NCBI GenBank assembly: GCA_947500965.1
Contig: CANMWW010000108.1
Coordinates: 1-7,030 of the forward strand
Reading direction: 5' to 3'
Source of the DNA: Alphaproteobacteria bacterium
GTDB lineage: Bacteria > Pseudomonadota > Alphaproteobacteria > CACIAM-22H2
DNA: 7,030 nucleotides
In this document: in pieces, positions 5,766 to 7,030 of the stretch
Numbering within the stretch: position 1 is the stretch's first letter
How the letters are laid out: every line of letters begins with the position of its first letter
The notes under the pieces: model-generated
What the model was told of the DNA's origin: nothing
Database searches by the model: none
What the model saw: the letters and a program-made list of their open reading frames with translations, nothing else
Translations under genes and position numbers: made by a program

Positions 5766-7030
5766 ATGTACCCGAGCACGCAGCTTCTGATCGACGGCAA
5801 GTGGGGCCCGGCCGCGAGCGGCCGCACGATCCCCGTCCTGAACCCCGCCACCGAGGAGCAGATCGGCACGGTCGCCCATGCCGGCACCGAGGACCTCGAT
5901 CGCGCCCTCGCGGCCGCGAGGAAGGGCTTCGAGGCCTGGCGCAAGGTCTCGCCCTACGACCGCGCGAAGGTCATGCGCAAGGCCGCCGACCTGATGCGCG
6001 CGCGCGCCGACGACATCGCCAGGCTCATGACGCTCGAGCAGGGCAAGCCGCTGGCGCAGTCGAAGATCGAGGCGATGCTGGCCGGCGACATCATCGACTG
6101 GTTCGCCGAGGAAGGCCGCCGCACCTATGGCCGCGTCGTGCCGGCGCGCATGCCCAACGTCCACCAGCTCGTGCTCAAGGAGCCCGTGGGCCCGGTCGCG
6201 GCCTTCACGCCCTGGAACTTCCCGATCAACCAGATCGTGCGCAAGGCGTCGGCCGCGCTCGCGACCGGGTGCTCGATCATCGCCAAGTGCCCCGAGGAGA
6301 CGCCGGCCGCGCCGGCCGCGCTGTTCCAGGCCTTCCTCGACGCGGGCGTGCCCGACGGCGTCGTCAACCTGGTCTATGGCGTGCCCTCGGAGATCTCCGA
6401 GTACCTCATCAACCACCCGGTGATCCGCAAGGTCTCGTTCACCGGCTCGACCGCGGTCGGGAAGATGCTGACCGCGATGGCCGGCCGCCACATGAAGCGC
6501 GTGACGATGGAACTCGGCGGCCACGCGCCGGCGATCATCTTCGACGACGCGGACCTCGACCAGGCCGTGAGCGTGCTGTCGACGAACAAGTACCGAAACG
6601 CCGGACAGGTCTGCATCGCGCCGACGCGCTTCCTCGTGCAGCAGCCGGTCTACGAGAAGTTCCTCGAGAAGTTCGTCGCCGTGTCGAAGGCGCAGAAGAT
6701 CGGCGACGGCATGGACCCGGCCACGACGATGGGGCCGCTCTGCCATGCGCGCCGCATCGACGCGATGGAGGGCTTCATGGCCGACGCCGCGAAGTCCGGC
6801 GCGAAGGTGGAGACCGGCGGCAAGCGCATCGGCAACAAGGGCTATTTCTTCGAGCCGACCGTCCTGACCGGCGTGCCGCTCTCCGCGCGCGTCATGAACG
6901 AGGAGCCCTTCGGCCCCATCGCCGTCGTCAGCCCGTTCAAGGACTTCGATGCCGCGATCGCCGAGGCCAATCGCCTCGAATACGGCCTCGCCGCCTATGC
7001 CTACACGCGCAACACCAAGCTCGCCACCGC
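5766..7030 (+). CDS. Aldehyde dehydrogenase, succinate-semialdehyde dehydrogenase (GabD)-like (partial, 3' end missing)
   Basis: An NAD(P)-dependent aldehyde dehydrogenase beginning at ATG 5766 with GAGGAG at 5755-5760. About 421 residues are present and it is still open at the window edge; the family is near 480, so about 60 C-terminal residues are missing. Catalytic residues are in place: Asn151 in TPWNFP, Glu249 in MELGGHAP and nucleophile Cys283 in NAGQVCIAP, with the expected 34-residue Glu-Cys spacing. FTGSTAVG, the nucleotide-site motif, is also present. Overall it resembles GabD-type succinate-semialdehyde dehydrogenases (MTLEQGKPLAQSK, DWFAEEG), but subfamily specificity for semialdehydes varies. 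Lys174, which binds the cofactor ribose, is followed by an unusual Cys175 where Pro or Ala is common. In this operon it most likely oxidises an aldehyde intermediate to the acid. Confidence 0.94.
   Translation, partial: MYPSTQLLIDGKWGPAASGRTIPVLNPATEEQIGTVAHAGTEDLDRALAAARKGFEAWRKVSPYDRAKVMRKAADLMRARADDIARLMTLEQGKPLAQSKIEAMLAGDIIDWFAEEGRRTYGRVVPARMPNVHQLVLKEPVGPVAAFTPWNFPINQIVRKASAALATGCSIIAKCPEETPAAPAALFQAFLDAGVPDGVVNLVYGVPSEISEYLINHPVIRKVSFTGSTAVGKMLTAMAGRHMKRVTMELGGHAPAIIFDDADLDQAVSVLSTNKYRNAGQVCIAPTRFLVQQPVYEKFLEKFVAVSKAQKIGDGMDPATTMGPLCHARRIDAMEGFMADAAKSGAKVETGGKRIGNKGYFFEPTVLTGVPLSARVMNEEPFGPIAVVSPFKDFDAAIAEANRLEYGLAAYAYTRNTKLAT

Noticed and set aside
2344..6746. Long minus-strand open frames opposite the plus operon (for example 3084-4202, 4151-4972, 5643-6746).
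   Set aside because: They are shadows of the permease, binding-protein, SDR, barrel and ALDH genes, with skewed Arg/His/Asp composition and no recognisable domains.

Overview
The window is very GC-rich, with coding frames strongly biased to G/C at third codon positions. Together with the gene families present (an IclR-type regulator, a taurine/nitrate-type ABC importer with an NMT1/THI5-like binding protein, an SDR, an aldehyde dehydrogenase), this suggests a high-GC proteobacterium, probably an alpha- or beta-proteobacterium with a large catabolic repertoire. Nothing here fixes the genus. No RNA genes, CRISPR arrays, insertion sequences or long repeats were seen, and no gene-free stretch exceeds about 75 bases.

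Layout. Bases 1-116 hold the C-terminal tail of an unidentified plus-strand gene. It converges, 15 bases apart, on a minus-strand operon read from about 2310 down to 132: an IclR-family regulator, an ABC ATPase (SsuB/TauB/NrtD type), and a SIS-domain protein resembling 6-phospho-3-hexuloisomerase (HxlB/PHI). These three genes are tightly packed: the ATPase-SIS junction is a GTGA overlap, and the regulator-ATPase junction is either a similar overlap or an 11-base gap. A 57-base divergent intergenic region (2311-2367) carries a perfect 6-bp inverted repeat, CGGAAC-N3-GTTCCG, lying between plausible promoter elements; it is the best candidate operator for the IclR protein. From it runs a plus-strand operon: ABC permease (GTG start at 2368), periplasmic binding protein (3201), NAD-type short-chain dehydrogenase (4211), a protein with two apparent dimeric alpha/beta-barrel halves (4990), and, after a 74-base spacer with two adjacent hairpins, an aldehyde dehydrogenase (5766) that runs off the right edge.

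How it may work together. The permease and binding protein on one arm and the ATPase on the other make one complete importer, with the local regulator between them. The imported compound is probably processed by the enzymes encoded alongside: SDR (alcohol/ketone), ALDH (aldehyde to acid), the alpha/beta-barrel protein (role unknown) and the SIS protein (perhaps isomerisation of a phosphosugar-like intermediate). This is a coherent but unassigned catabolic locus; neither substrate nor pathway can be named from sequence alone. The most unusual element is the HxlB-like protein, which has no HxlA (hexulose-6-phosphate synthase) partner in the window and a changed phosphosugar-binding loop.
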